DNA of 13,665 bases from Candidatus Phascolarctobacterium caballi. GTDB lineage: Bacteria > Bacillota > Negativicutes > Acidaminococcales > Acidaminococcaceae. A model generated the notes under the pieces. It was not told the DNA's origin. It saw only the letters and a list, made by a program, of their open reading frames with translations, and ran no database searches. Below, one piece after another: positions 6,366 to 13,631 of this stretch. The position numbers and the translations under genes are program-made. Numbering within the stretch: position 1 is the first letter of the stretch; each line of letters begins with the position of its first letter. The DNA is taken from positions 1 to 13,665 of the forward strand of contig JAGHTS010000196.1 of the NCBI GenBank assembly GCA_018065225.1. The letters run 5' to 3'.

Positions 6366-6817
6366 TGAAAGATGCTTTTGGTGGTATTGTTTTAAGTACA
6401 TCTTTCCGTTGGTTGGTGCCTTTTAGCATTGTGTACGGTGTTATTATCCTTTGCTTGGGTGAATATTCACCGGGGGGCGGTTTTCAAGCGGGAGCGTTGC
6501 TTTCTGTCGGTGTGCTGTTAAGCAGGATTATTTTAGGTTGGGATACAACTTTTGATGTTAAGGGGACAACAAGTGTGTGGTTGGCAGGTGCAGGTACATT
6601 TCTGTATGCCTTTACCGGTTGGCTGACTTTGCTTGGCGGTGCTGATTATTTCTTGGATTATAATTTTTTCCCGATTCATATTGAACCTATGCACGAAATG
6701 CATGCGTGGAGTATTTTCCTTATTGAAATCGGGGTGGCAACCTGTGTCATGATGACAATTATCAATCTGTTGGAAGCGATTGTGAAAAGGAGTGAAGAAA
6801 ATGTGGGAAGTAATTAA
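6362..6817 (+). CDS. mnhB: Na+/H+ antiporter subunit B (MnhB/MrpB, MbhF-like)
   Basis: This 151-residue membrane protein has four predicted helices. The MnhB domain motif GEYSPGGGFQAG (33-44) is clear and is followed by ALLSVGVLLSRI. Later conserved features are the Gly/Leu-rich helix near 74-95 and IEIGVA (121-126) with a buried Glu122. The start overlaps the previous stop (ATGATG; the second ATG at 6365 is equally possible). The end overlaps the mnhC start by 17 nt. The GGAAGGGGGT upstream is further from the ATG than ideal, so coupling to the upstream gene probably carries initiation. Confidence 0.92.
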   Translation: MMKDAFGGIVLSTSFRWLVPFSIVYGVIILCLGEYSPGGGFQAGALLSVGVLLSRIILGWDTTFDVKGTTSVWLAGAGTFLYAFTGWLTLLGGADYFLDYNFFPIHIEPMHEMHAWSIFLIEIGVATCVMMTIINLLEAIVKRSEENVGSN

Positions 6818-7178
6818 TGAATTTCTGCAAACAAAAGGTATTTACTCCTTGGTTATGATTTTGTTCTTTCTTGGGGTTTATGGCATGGTGTTTGCCAAAA
6901 ACTATATGAAGAAACTGATGGCAATGAATGTTATGCAAGTTGCTGTTATTTATTTTTACCTTTGTTTTGCACAAAAAGACGGTGGCATTATTCCAATTTT
7001 GAATGGAGCAACAACTGACCCGAACATGTATATCAATCCTTTGCCTCATGGACTGATGCTGACGGCGATTGTGGTTAGTTTGGGTACTACAGGTGTGGCG
7101 TTGGCGTTATTGATGAGGATTAAGGAACTGTATGGTTCTGTGGAGGAAGTAGAAGTATTAAGGAGGGCAAGCAAATGA
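6801..7178 (+). CDS. mnhC: Na+/H+ antiporter subunit C (MnhC/MrpC, MbhG-like; NuoK homologue)
   Basis: This 125-residue, three-helix subunit is homologous to NuoK of complex I. TM1 spans about 13-32, TM2 about 38-57 and TM3 about 85-105. The segment NYMKKLMAMNVMQVAVI (34-50) is the MrpC/NuoK helix region. NPLPHGLMLTAIVVSLGTTG (79-98) is the typical MrpC signature (DPLPQAL.LTAIV in most members; here His83 replaces Gln). ATG 6801 is chosen because AAGGAG (6787-6792) lies 8 nt upstream; an in-frame GTG at 6792 would overlap that site. The gene overlaps the mnhB end by 17 nt and ends in ATGATGA with mnhD. Confidence 0.92.
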   Translation: MWEVINEFLQTKGIYSLVMILFFLGVYGMVFAKNYMKKLMAMNVMQVAVIYFYLCFAQKDGGIIPILNGATTDPNMYINPLPHGLMLTAIVVSLGTTGVALALLMRIKELYGSVEEVEVLRRASK

Positions 7179-8665
7179 TGCAACACTCTCCTGTTATGAT
7201 TGTACTTTTGCCGTTGACGGCATCGTTGTTATGTATGTTGTTCAGCAAACTGAAAAGAAAGTTGGGGGCATACATTGTCATTGCCAGTATTGTGGCTGCT
7301 TTTGTTAATGCTGTCATAACTCTGCAACGGGTGATGGGTAGTCCTGACAGAGTTATTCATTATGCAATGGGCAATTGGACACCGCCTATTGGCATTGAGT
7401 TTGTGCTTGACCCGTTGAACGCTTTGCTGGCGGTGTTGGTAACTTTTGTGGCAATGGTTGTTTCTTTCTATGGACTGCCTTTTGTTAAGGATGAAGATTG
7501 GTTACATGTTGGCGGCTATTATACTTTGTTCGGTTTGTTGACCGTGGGCATGAGCGGTATGATTATTACCGGCGATGTGTTCAATCTTTATGTTTATTTG
7601 GAAGTTATGTCTTTGTCAGGTTATGGCTTGATTGCTTTAGGTGGCAGACAGTCCAACTTGGCGGCTTTCCGTTATTTGCTGATTGGTACTATTGGTGCTT
7701 CTTTGTACCTGTTGGGTGTTGGTTATATGTACGCCATGACAGGAACATTAAATATGGCGGATATGGGCAGGTTGGCGGCAAACTATTTGAATTCACCGTT
7801 GTTTGCTATGGCGGTGGGATGCTTTGTTATCGGTTTTGGTATTAAGATGGCATTGTTTCCCTTACATGGTTGGCAACCGGACGCTTATACTTATGCTCAT
7901 CCTGCAGCAGCAGGCTTGATTGCAGGATGTATGAGCAAGGTTCCCAGTTATGCTATGATTCGCTTTTTATACTATGTGTTCCGTGTGGATAATCCGGTGG
8001 TAACTGCGGTTTTGAATGCTATCGGGGTGTTGGGAATTGCGGGTATGCTTTTAGGTTCTGTAATGGCTTTGGCACAACGTGATTTCCGCAGAATGTTGGC
8101 TTATTCCAGTGTGGCACAAATCGGTTATATTGCTATCGGTATGGCGATGGGAAATATGTATGGATTTGTTGGCAGTGTTTTGCATATTGTTAATCATGCT
8201 TTTATGAAATGTGCATTATTTCTCGTTATTGGCGGTGTTGTGCATCGTTTTGGTGAGGTCAATTTGTTCCGCTTGGGCGGGATGCACAAGAAAATGCCTA
8301 TCAGCTCTATTGCCATGACTTTGGCGGCACTTTCTATGGTGGGATTGCCGCCCACAGCGGGTTTTTTCAGCAAATGGTATTTAATGTTGGGAGCATTTAA
8401 TGCCCAACAATATATTTATATTTTTGTGTTGGTGGTAAGTTCTTTGTTGAATGCAATTTATTTTTTCCGTATCATTGAACAGATGTTTGTACAGCAGGAG
8501 GCATCTTTGACGGAAGTACATCCTGTAACAACAAGATTGGGATTGCCTATAAGTATGGTGATTCCTATTGCTGTGATGGGCTTGGGTGTCTTGGTGTTGG
8601 GCTTCTATAGCAGTGATGTGGTGAGAATAATTATGAGTGGATTGCCGGAGGTGTTTGTAAGATGA
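7175..8665 (+). CDS. mnhD: Na+/H+ antiporter subunit D (MnhD/MrpD, MbhH-like; NuoM/N-type antiporter fold)
   Basis: This 496-residue, ~14-helix subunit is related to NuoL/M/N of complex I. All expected charged residues in the membrane are present: Glu143 in TM5 (YLEVMSLSGY), Lys224 in TM7 (GFGIKMALFPLHGW, with His231), Lys255 in TM8 (AGCMSKVPSYA), His341/Lys345 (NHAFMKCALF) and Lys400 in TM12 (GFFSKW). QPDAYTYAHPAAAGLIAG is typical of MrpD. This subunit should be competent for ion translocation. AGGAGG (7161-7166) lies 8 nt before ATG 7175, which overlaps the mnhC stop; ATG 7178 is an alternative. The gene ends in ATGA with the next antiporter subunit. Confidence 0.95.
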   Translation: MMQHSPVMIVLLPLTASLLCMLFSKLKRKLGAYIVIASIVAAFVNAVITLQRVMGSPDRVIHYAMGNWTPPIGIEFVLDPLNALLAVLVTFVAMVVSFYGLPFVKDEDWLHVGGYYTLFGLLTVGMSGMIITGDVFNLYVYLEVMSLSGYGLIALGGRQSNLAAFRYLLIGTIGASLYLLGVGYMYAMTGTLNMADMGRLAANYLNSPLFAMAVGCFVIGFGIKMALFPLHGWQPDAYTYAHPAAAGLIAGCMSKVPSYAMIRFLYYVFRVDNPVVTAVLNAIGVLGIAGMLLGSVMALAQRDFRRMLAYSSVAQIGYIAIGMAMGNMYGFVGSVLHIVNHAFMKCALFLVIGGVVHRFGEVNLFRLGGMHKKMPISSIAMTLAALSMVGLPPTAGFFSKWYLMLGAFNAQQYIYIFVLVVSSLLNAIYFFRIIEQMFVQQEASLTEVHPVTTRLGLPISMVIPIAVMGLGVLVLGFYSSDVVRIIMSGLPEVFVR

Positions 8666-10164
8666 CGATAATTGATTGCAGACCATTTTTGGCAGTTGGT
8701 ATTTCTTTGTTGGCGGCGTTTTTGATCGCTTTCAGTAACAATCGCCCTAATGTAAGGGAAGTGTGGAGTTGTATTGCTTCTGTTGTGAAATTTGGCATTA
8801 TTCTTTCCATGATTCCCGGTGTGCTTGACGGAAATTTCTATGAGTACACTTTATTGCAGGTTACGGATACATTGTCTTTAACATTACGTACAGACCCGGC
8901 AGGTATGATTTTTGCCACTTTGGCATCTATGCTTTGGGTTCCTGTTAATTTCTATTCTATTGGTTATATGCGTGCCAATAATGAAGGGGAACAGACGGGG
9001 TATTTTGCGGCATTTGCCATTTGTATCAGTGCTTGTATGGGTATTGCTATGGCGGCAAATTTGCTGACATTCTTTATCTTTTATGAAATCCTTACTTTGG
9101 CTTCTTATCCATTGGTATTACATAAGCGGAATGCAGAAGCATTGTTGGCGAGTCGTAAATATTTGATTTACACTCTGATTTCCGGTCAGTTGTTCTTGGT
9201 TGGCATGGTATTTGTTTATTGTGTTGCCGGGACTTTGGATTTTCGTGCCGGCGGTTTGTTGAACATCAATATGGCACCTAAATGGGTGTTGCAAATGACC
9301 TTTGTGCTAATGATTTGTGCAGGGTCTGTTAAGGCGGCAGTTATGCCTTTGCATGGCTGGTTGCCGGCGGCTATGATTGCCCCAACACCTGTTTCCGCTT
9401 TGCTTCATGCTGTGGCGGTTGTTAAGACAGGTGTATTTGCAGTGTTGCGTATTGTCGGCTTTGTATTTGGTCCCCAACTTTTGTCGCAATTGGGTGTTAT
9501 TGATGTTTTGGCTTGGTTTGCGGCAGGAACGATTTTGATTTCGTCCATTATCGCCTTGCGTCAGGACGAATTGAAACGTCGTCTGGCGTTCAGTACGATA
9601 GGGCAGTTAAGTTATATAGTTCTTGGGGCAAGTTTGTTGTCGCCTTTGGCAATTAAAGGGGCGTACTTGCATCTGGTTGCACATGCAGTTATGAAGATAA
9701 CTCTCTTTATGTGTGCAGGGTTGATTATTACCCGTACTCATTGTCATTGTATCAGTGAATTGGCAGGCATTGCCAAGAAATTGCCAATTACCTGTGCGGC
9801 GTTTGCGGTGGCATCTTTTGGCATCGCAGGTGTGCCTTTCTTTGTTGGATTTATTTCCAAATGGAATTTGGCATTGGGTGCTTTGCAGGCGGGAAAACCT
9901 TTGTATATCTTTGTCTGGGTGGCATCGGCCTTATTAGCGGCAGGTTATTTGTTGCCTGTTGTCAAGATGGTTTACTTTAACCATGATCCTAATGAAAACA
10001 GTAGAAAATATGGTGCTCACAGTTGGTGTATGTTGTTGCCGATTTGTGCAACAGCGGTTATTAGTGTAGTGTTGGGTGTGTTCCCGGATTGTTATCCGCA
10101 TTTCTTTGAATTGGCAGAACAGGCGGCAAATGCCATTTGCTACGGCTGGAATGGAGGTTGGTAA
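8662..10164 (+). CDS. Second antiporter-fold subunit (MrpD/MrpA N-terminal/NuoL-type proton-translocating protein)
   Basis: This is a 500-residue paralogue of the preceding MnhD with the same length and matching key positions: Glu142 (FYEILTLASYP), Lys224 (GSVKAAVMPLHGW), His231, His249 and Lys255 (LLHAVAVVKTG), His341/Lys345 (AHAVMKITLF) and Lys400 (GFISKW). The TM8 region with a His and VVKTG looks more like NuoL/MrpA than MrpD, so it may fill the role of the MrpA N-terminal antiporter domain, which is otherwise missing. GGAGGT (8647-8652) lies 9 nt upstream, and the start overlaps the mnhD stop (ATGA). All ion-path residues are intact, so it is predicted to be active. A clear one-to-one match to a named Mrp subunit is not possible from the sequence alone. 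Confidence 0.88.
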   Translation: MTIIDCRPFLAVGISLLAAFLIAFSNNRPNVREVWSCIASVVKFGIILSMIPGVLDGNFYEYTLLQVTDTLSLTLRTDPAGMIFATLASMLWVPVNFYSIGYMRANNEGEQTGYFAAFAICISACMGIAMAANLLTFFIFYEILTLASYPLVLHKRNAEALLASRKYLIYTLISGQLFLVGMVFVYCVAGTLDFRAGGLLNINMAPKWVLQMTFVLMICAGSVKAAVMPLHGWLPAAMIAPTPVSALLHAVAVVKTGVFAVLRIVGFVFGPQLLSQLGVIDVLAWFAAGTILISSIIALRQDELKRRLAFSTIGQLSYIVLGASLLSPLAIKGAYLHLVAHAVMKITLFMCAGLIITRTHCHCISELAGIAKKLPITCAAFAVASFGIAGVPFFVGFISKWNLALGALQAGKPLYIFVWVASALLAAGYLLPVVKMVYFNHDPNENSRKYGAHSWCMLLPICATAVISVVLGVFPDCYPHFFELAEQAANAICYGWNGGW

Positions 10165-10166
10165 TT

Positions 10167-10412
10167 ATGATGGGATTGACTAAAAAACAAATCTATTATA
10201 TTACTGGTGCAATTTTGTTAATCAGCATGGCTTTGGAACTGTGCGGAGTACATTTGCACGCTCCCCACTGGTGGCCTTTGCCTTTTGGTTATAACGTGTT
10301 ATTTGGCTTTGTTGGGGGATGGTTGCTAATTATTGTCAGCAAAATGATAATGGCACCATTACTGCAAAGGCCGGAAGATTATTATGATGAAAAAGGGGGT
10401 GAAGAAGAATGA
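10167..10412 (+). CDS. Small two-helix membrane protein of the antiporter operon (EDYYD-tail protein)
   Basis: This 81-residue protein starts MMGLTKKQIYY and has two predicted helices, about 11-30 and 47-68. They are joined by a His/Trp-rich loop (VHLHAPHWWPLPFGYN) and followed by a tail LLQRPEDYYDEKGGEEE. It matches no classical Mrp subunit A-G. I recall similar small proteins with a WW/GF.G/EDYYD pattern beside Mrp/Mbh-like antiporter subunits in other anaerobes, but cannot confirm this here. ATG 10167 is chosen because GGAGG (10153-10157) lies 9 nt upstream; the in-frame TTG at 10137 would overlap the previous gene. The gene ends in ATGA with the next subunit. Its position between two antiporter subunits suggests a linker or lateral helix, by inference. 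Confidence 0.75.
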   Translation: MMGLTKKQIYYITGAILLISMALELCGVHLHAPHWWPLPFGYNVLFGFVGGWLLIIVSKMIMAPLLQRPEDYYDEKGGEEE

Positions 10413-12142
10413 CTTTTCATCCCGGACTGATTTTGATTTTAAGTGGATTTTTGGCATTGGTTGCACCAAAAACTATTCGCAAAATCGTAATGGTTGGCGG
10501 GCCTTTCTGCGCATTATTGGCTGCTATGTCTTTACGATTGGGAACAGATTTCAGTTTTGAGTTTATTAATGGTATGCAGTTAGGCTGGCTACATGTTGAC
10601 AAACTCAGTTGGTTGTTTACATTTATCTTTTGTGTGTTGGCATTTATTGCCAGCGTTTACGGTTGCCATAATACCAACCGTATGGAAGCATTGTGTGCTT
10701 TGGCTTATGCTGGTGGCGGAATTGGTGTCTGCCTTGCAAAAGATTGGATGACTTTGATTTTCTTTTGGGAAGCATTGGCAATATCTTCCGTGTTTTTAGT
10801 TTGGTGCAATAAAACTAAAGAAGCACGTAAGGCGGCTTTTCGCTATATTTTAGTACATATGTTTGGCGGTAATCTGCTTTTGGCAGGTATTTTTCTTAAA
10901 GTTAATGCCGGTGAATATTTGGTAGGAAATATAGTGGCCGGACCTCATGATTTGGCTTATTGGTTAATTTTAATCGGCTTTTTCGTAAATGTAGCAATGC
11001 CACCGGTCAATGCTTGGTTGGTTGATGCTTATAGCAATAGCACTATTACAGGCGGTGTGTTTATGAGTTGCCTGACTACCAAAGTTGCCGTGTATGTGTT
11101 GGTTAGCGTCTTTGGCGGTATGGAATTATTGATGTGGGGCGGGGCGCTGATGGCATTATATGGCGCTTGTTACGCCATCATGGAAAATGATATGCGGAAA
11201 CTTTTGGCACATCACATTATTTCTCAAACGGGGTTTATGGTGGCCGGGGCAGGCATTGGTACGGCAATGGGCATGAATGGCGCAACCGCTCACGCTTTTT
11301 GCGATATTCTTTTTAAGTCACTGCTCTTTATGTGTGCTGGGTCAATCATGTATGCTACGGGCATTAAACATATCAACAAGTTGGCTGGTATGAAGGACAA
11401 AATGCCAATTACCTGTATTTGTTTCTTTGCAGCAGCATTCTCCATCAGCGGCATACCATTATTTAATGGTTTTGTTTCCAAGATGATTACAGTAAATGCG
11501 GCAGCAGCGGCAGGGCATGATTTGTTGTTTACATTGTTAGAAATCGCTTCCATCGGTACCTTTTTATCCATCCCTTTGAAAATGGGTTATTTCATTTTCT
11601 TGCGAAAGGACGTGGACAAACATGTGGAGATAGTCAATCCTTTGCCGAAAAATATGGAAATCGGTATGATTTTGGGCGCGATTGGTTGTGTACTTTATGG
11701 AGTTTATCCTGACTTATTGTACAGGCATTTTGCTTTTGACATGACACCGTATGTACCGTTTACTGCATCCCATATTTTCAGTACAGTGGAAATGTTGGGC
11801 ATGGCGTTAATTCCCTTTATGATGTATCTTAATAATATGGAACCACATACGGCAATTTCTTTGGATACAGATTGGTTTTATCGCAAACCCTTTGCTGGAA
11901 TTGTGCAGTGGGTAAGCGGAGTACTTTGCGCTGTTTGCGGTGCTTTGGGAGGAGCATGGTGGGTTTTATATCAAAAGTTTATGGAATTGATGTCTAATCC
12001 AATGGACTTTTTGGATGCCAGACCGTTTAGGGAGGCAAAGCGTTATCATCCACGCAATTACCGTACGAGTATTGCTGACCCGATGATGATTATTTTGACA
12101 GTGTTGACCAGTGTAATCCTTTATTTGATTAATGCTTTATAA
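10409..12142 (+). CDS. Third antiporter-fold subunit (NuoL/NuoM-like) with altered TM7 lysine and C-terminal extension
   Basis: This 577-residue, ~14-16-helix protein has the Proton_antipo_M core. Glu121 (FFWEALAISS), Lys225 in TM8 (CLTTKVAVYV), His295 and Lys303 (AHAFCDILFKSLLFM) and Lys358 (GFVSKM) are present. At the TM7 lysine position (compare GFGIKMALFPLHGW in MnhD) it has GFFVNVAMPPVNAW: Asn194 instead of Lys, and Asn201 instead of the usual His. The C-terminal ~150 residues (about 430-577) extend beyond MnhD, with extra helices near 450-465, 490-515 and 555-575 and a hydrophilic segment carrying DTDWFYRKPF. GGGGGT (10395-10400) precedes the ATG, which overlaps the previous stop. It is the last gene before the terminator. 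It may be a NuoL-like end subunit with a modified proton path. Confidence 0.88.
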   Translation: MTFHPGLILILSGFLALVAPKTIRKIVMVGGPFCALLAAMSLRLGTDFSFEFINGMQLGWLHVDKLSWLFTFIFCVLAFIASVYGCHNTNRMEALCALAYAGGGIGVCLAKDWMTLIFFWEALAISSVFLVWCNKTKEARKAAFRYILVHMFGGNLLLAGIFLKVNAGEYLVGNIVAGPHDLAYWLILIGFFVNVAMPPVNAWLVDAYSNSTITGGVFMSCLTTKVAVYVLVSVFGGMELLMWGGALMALYGACYAIMENDMRKLLAHHIISQTGFMVAGAGIGTAMGMNGATAHAFCDILFKSLLFMCAGSIMYATGIKHINKLAGMKDKMPITCICFFAAAFSISGIPLFNGFVSKMITVNAAAAAGHDLLFTLLEIASIGTFLSIPLKMGYFIFLRKDVDKHVEIVNPLPKNMEIGMILGAIGCVLYGVYPDLLYRHFAFDMTPYVPFTASHIFSTVEMLGMALIPFMMYLNNMEPHTAISLDTDWFYRKPFAGIVQWVSGVLCAVCGALGGAWWVLYQKFMELMSNPMDFLDARPFREAKRYHPRNYRTSIADPMMIILTVLTSVILYLINAL

Positions 12143-12160
12143 AATATAACTGATAGTGAT

Positions 12161-12197
12161 AAAACAGCCGTTAAATTTTATATTTAATGGCTGTTTT
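12161..12197 (+). terminator. Rho-independent terminator of the antiporter operon
   Basis: AAAACAGCCGTTAAAT (12161-12176) pairs with ATTTAATGGCTGTTTT (12182-12197) over 16 positions with one G-T wobble, around a TTTAT loop. The right arm ends in TTTT, giving the U-tract. It lies 19 nt after the operon's last stop. The left arm starts with AAAA, so the hairpin could also work from the other strand, but no reverse gene is near. Confidence 0.88.
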
Positions 12198-12210
12198 GTA
12201 TAAATAGAAA

Positions 12211-12250
12211 ATCATGATTATAAAAATTTGTTTTACTAATTGTTCATGAT
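12211..12250. repeat. Two TCATGAT repeats flanking the rmuC promoter
   Basis: ATCATGAT (12211-12218), itself a perfect palindrome, and TTCATGAT (12243-12250) share the core TCATGAT, with centres 32 nt apart (about three helical turns). The second copy overlaps the TG and first base of the extended -10 element. This is consistent with a regulator-binding pair or with chance in AT-rich DNA. Confidence 0.35.
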
Positions 12251-12255
12251 ATAAT
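12228..12255 (+). promoter_or_regulatory. Extended -10 promoter of rmuC
   Basis: TGATATAAT at 12247-12255 provides a TG-N-TATAAT extended -10 element. The -35 candidate TTGTTT (12228-12233, 16-nt spacer) is weak, as is common with extended -10 promoters. Initiation would be expected near 12262, only 2 nt before ATG 12264 and 14 nt before ATG 12276. Confidence 0.6.
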
Positions 12256-12263
12256 AAATAAAA

Positions 12264-13631
12264 ATGAAGTTGATAATGAATTTTATAGAAAACTTAAATG
12301 TAAATTTAATAAATACGTGTTTAATTTTTTTAGGTTTTTTAGTTGTTATTTGTTTATTGTTATTCCGTCATGACAAAGGTGATTTTTATTCAGCTTTGGA
12401 TAACTTTCGTGACGGGTTGGACAAAGATTTGGGTGCGGAGTTCGGCGAACTGCAAAATGATATTTTGGTAAAGCAGGGAGAATTAAAAAAAGATATTCAA
12501 AATACTTTGGGGACTTTTAATTCTGTAATTAACGAAAATATCAATACTTTTGGTAACTGGCAGCACGAGCAGTCAAAGCAGCTTACTGATAATTTAATGA
12601 AAAGTTTTGAAATAATGTTACATAATATTGAGAAAATGGAACATTCGAACAATGTAAATTTGGAAGCGTTGCGAAAAATTGTCAGTGAGGAATTGGAAAA
12701 AGTTCGTAAAGAAAATGATGACAAATTGGAGAAAATCAGGCATACGGTTGATGAACAGTTGCAAAGCACTTTGGAAAGGCGGATTAATCAGTCGTTTAAG
12801 ACTGTTAATGAGCAGTTGCAGCAGGTGTATCAAGGTCTGGGAGAAATGAAACATTTGGCTGCAGATGTGGGAGGCTTGAAAAAAATTTTAGGAAATGTGA
12901 AAACCCGTGGCATTTTAGGGGAGTTGCAGTTGGGTGCAATTTTGTCAGAAATATTGGCGCCCGAACAGTATGAAGAAAATGTTGAAACTATTCCCAATAC
13001 AGGTAATCGTGTAGAATATGTTGTTCATTTGCCGGGTGAAGGGGGAAATACGGTATTATTGCCAATTGATGCCAAGTTTCCAAATGATAGGTATGAACAT
13101 TTGTTGGATGCCAAAGAAACAGGTAATAAAGATATAATAGAGGCGGCATATAAAGATTTGGAAGCGGTAGTTAAAAGTGAAGCAAAGGATATTAGGGATA
13201 AATATGTGGAAGTCCCATTTACTACAAATTTTGGAATTATGTTTTTGGCTTCCGAAGGTTTGTATGCGGAAGTTATCAGTAGGGGAATGTTACAAAAAAT
13301 TCAGTCGGAGTATCATATTACGATTGCCGGGCCCAGTACGATGGCGGCATATTTAAACAGTTTGCAGATGGGGTTTAGAACTTTGGCAATTCAACAACGT
13401 AGTAGTGAAGTGTGGGCATTGTTGGGAGCTGTTAAAACGGAATTTGAAAAGTTTGCGGACGGACTTATAAAGATGAAAACTAATATTAAACGTACTGATG
13501 AAGAATTGGATAAACTGATGGGAACAAGGACAAGGGCAATCAATAGAAAACTGCGTGAAGTGCAGACAATTGATTTACATGAAGCGGAAAAGAAGTTGGA
13601 GCTGACAGATATGTCAGAAGCTGGAGAATAA
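12264..13631 (+). CDS. rmuC: DNA recombination protein RmuC homologue
   Basis: RmuC proteins are membrane-anchored, coiled-coil, nuclease-fold proteins; in E. coli the family limits recombination at inverted repeats. This 455-residue protein has one N-terminal membrane helix (about 15-34), a long coiled coil (about 45-205, with many E/K/Q/L heptads), then the RmuC domain (about 200-400). The domain contains the conserved VKTRGILGELQLGAIL (212-227), a possible PD-(D/E)XK-like site with Glu251 (VEYVVHLPG) and Asp269-x-Lys271 (LPIDAKFP), VPFTTNFGIMFLASEGLYAEV (317-337, where fold-typical residues are conserved) and GPSTMAAYLNSLQMGFRTL (356-374). ATG 12264 has no Shine-Dalgarno sequence; ATG 12276 is an alternative start. 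The length matches the ~475 residues of E. coli RmuC. It stands alone after a terminator with its own promoter. Confidence 0.95.
   Translation: MKLIMNFIENLNVNLINTCLIFLGFLVVICLLLFRHDKGDFYSALDNFRDGLDKDLGAEFGELQNDILVKQGELKKDIQNTLGTFNSVINENINTFGNWQHEQSKQLTDNLMKSFEIMLHNIEKMEHSNNVNLEALRKIVSEELEKVRKENDDKLEKIRHTVDEQLQSTLERRINQSFKTVNEQLQQVYQGLGEMKHLAADVGGLKKILGNVKTRGILGELQLGAILSEILAPEQYEENVETIPNTGNRVEYVVHLPGEGGNTVLLPIDAKFPNDRYEHLLDAKETGNKDIIEAAYKDLEAVVKSEAKDIRDKYVEVPFTTNFGIMFLASEGLYAEVISRGMLQKIQSEYHITIAGPSTMAAYLNSLQMGFRTLAIQQRSSEVWALLGAVKTEFEKFADGLIKMKTNIKRTDEELDKLMGTRTRAINRKLREVQTIDLHEAEKKLELTDMSEAGE

Noticed and set aside
6792..6800. GTG 6792 as the mnhC start
   Set aside because: It lies at the end of the AAGGAG ribosome binding site that is ideally spaced for ATG 6801.
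7498..7845. A 115-residue + strand frame within mnhD
   Set aside because: It is out of frame inside a confidently identified mnhD gene and is rich in Cys/Trp/Phe, as expected from frame-shifted membrane protein sequence.
12143..12263. Antiporter operon continuing into hydrogenase or redox subunits, as in Mbh
   Set aside because: A strong hairpin terminator and then rmuC follow; no Fe-S or NiFe subunit is encoded in the window.
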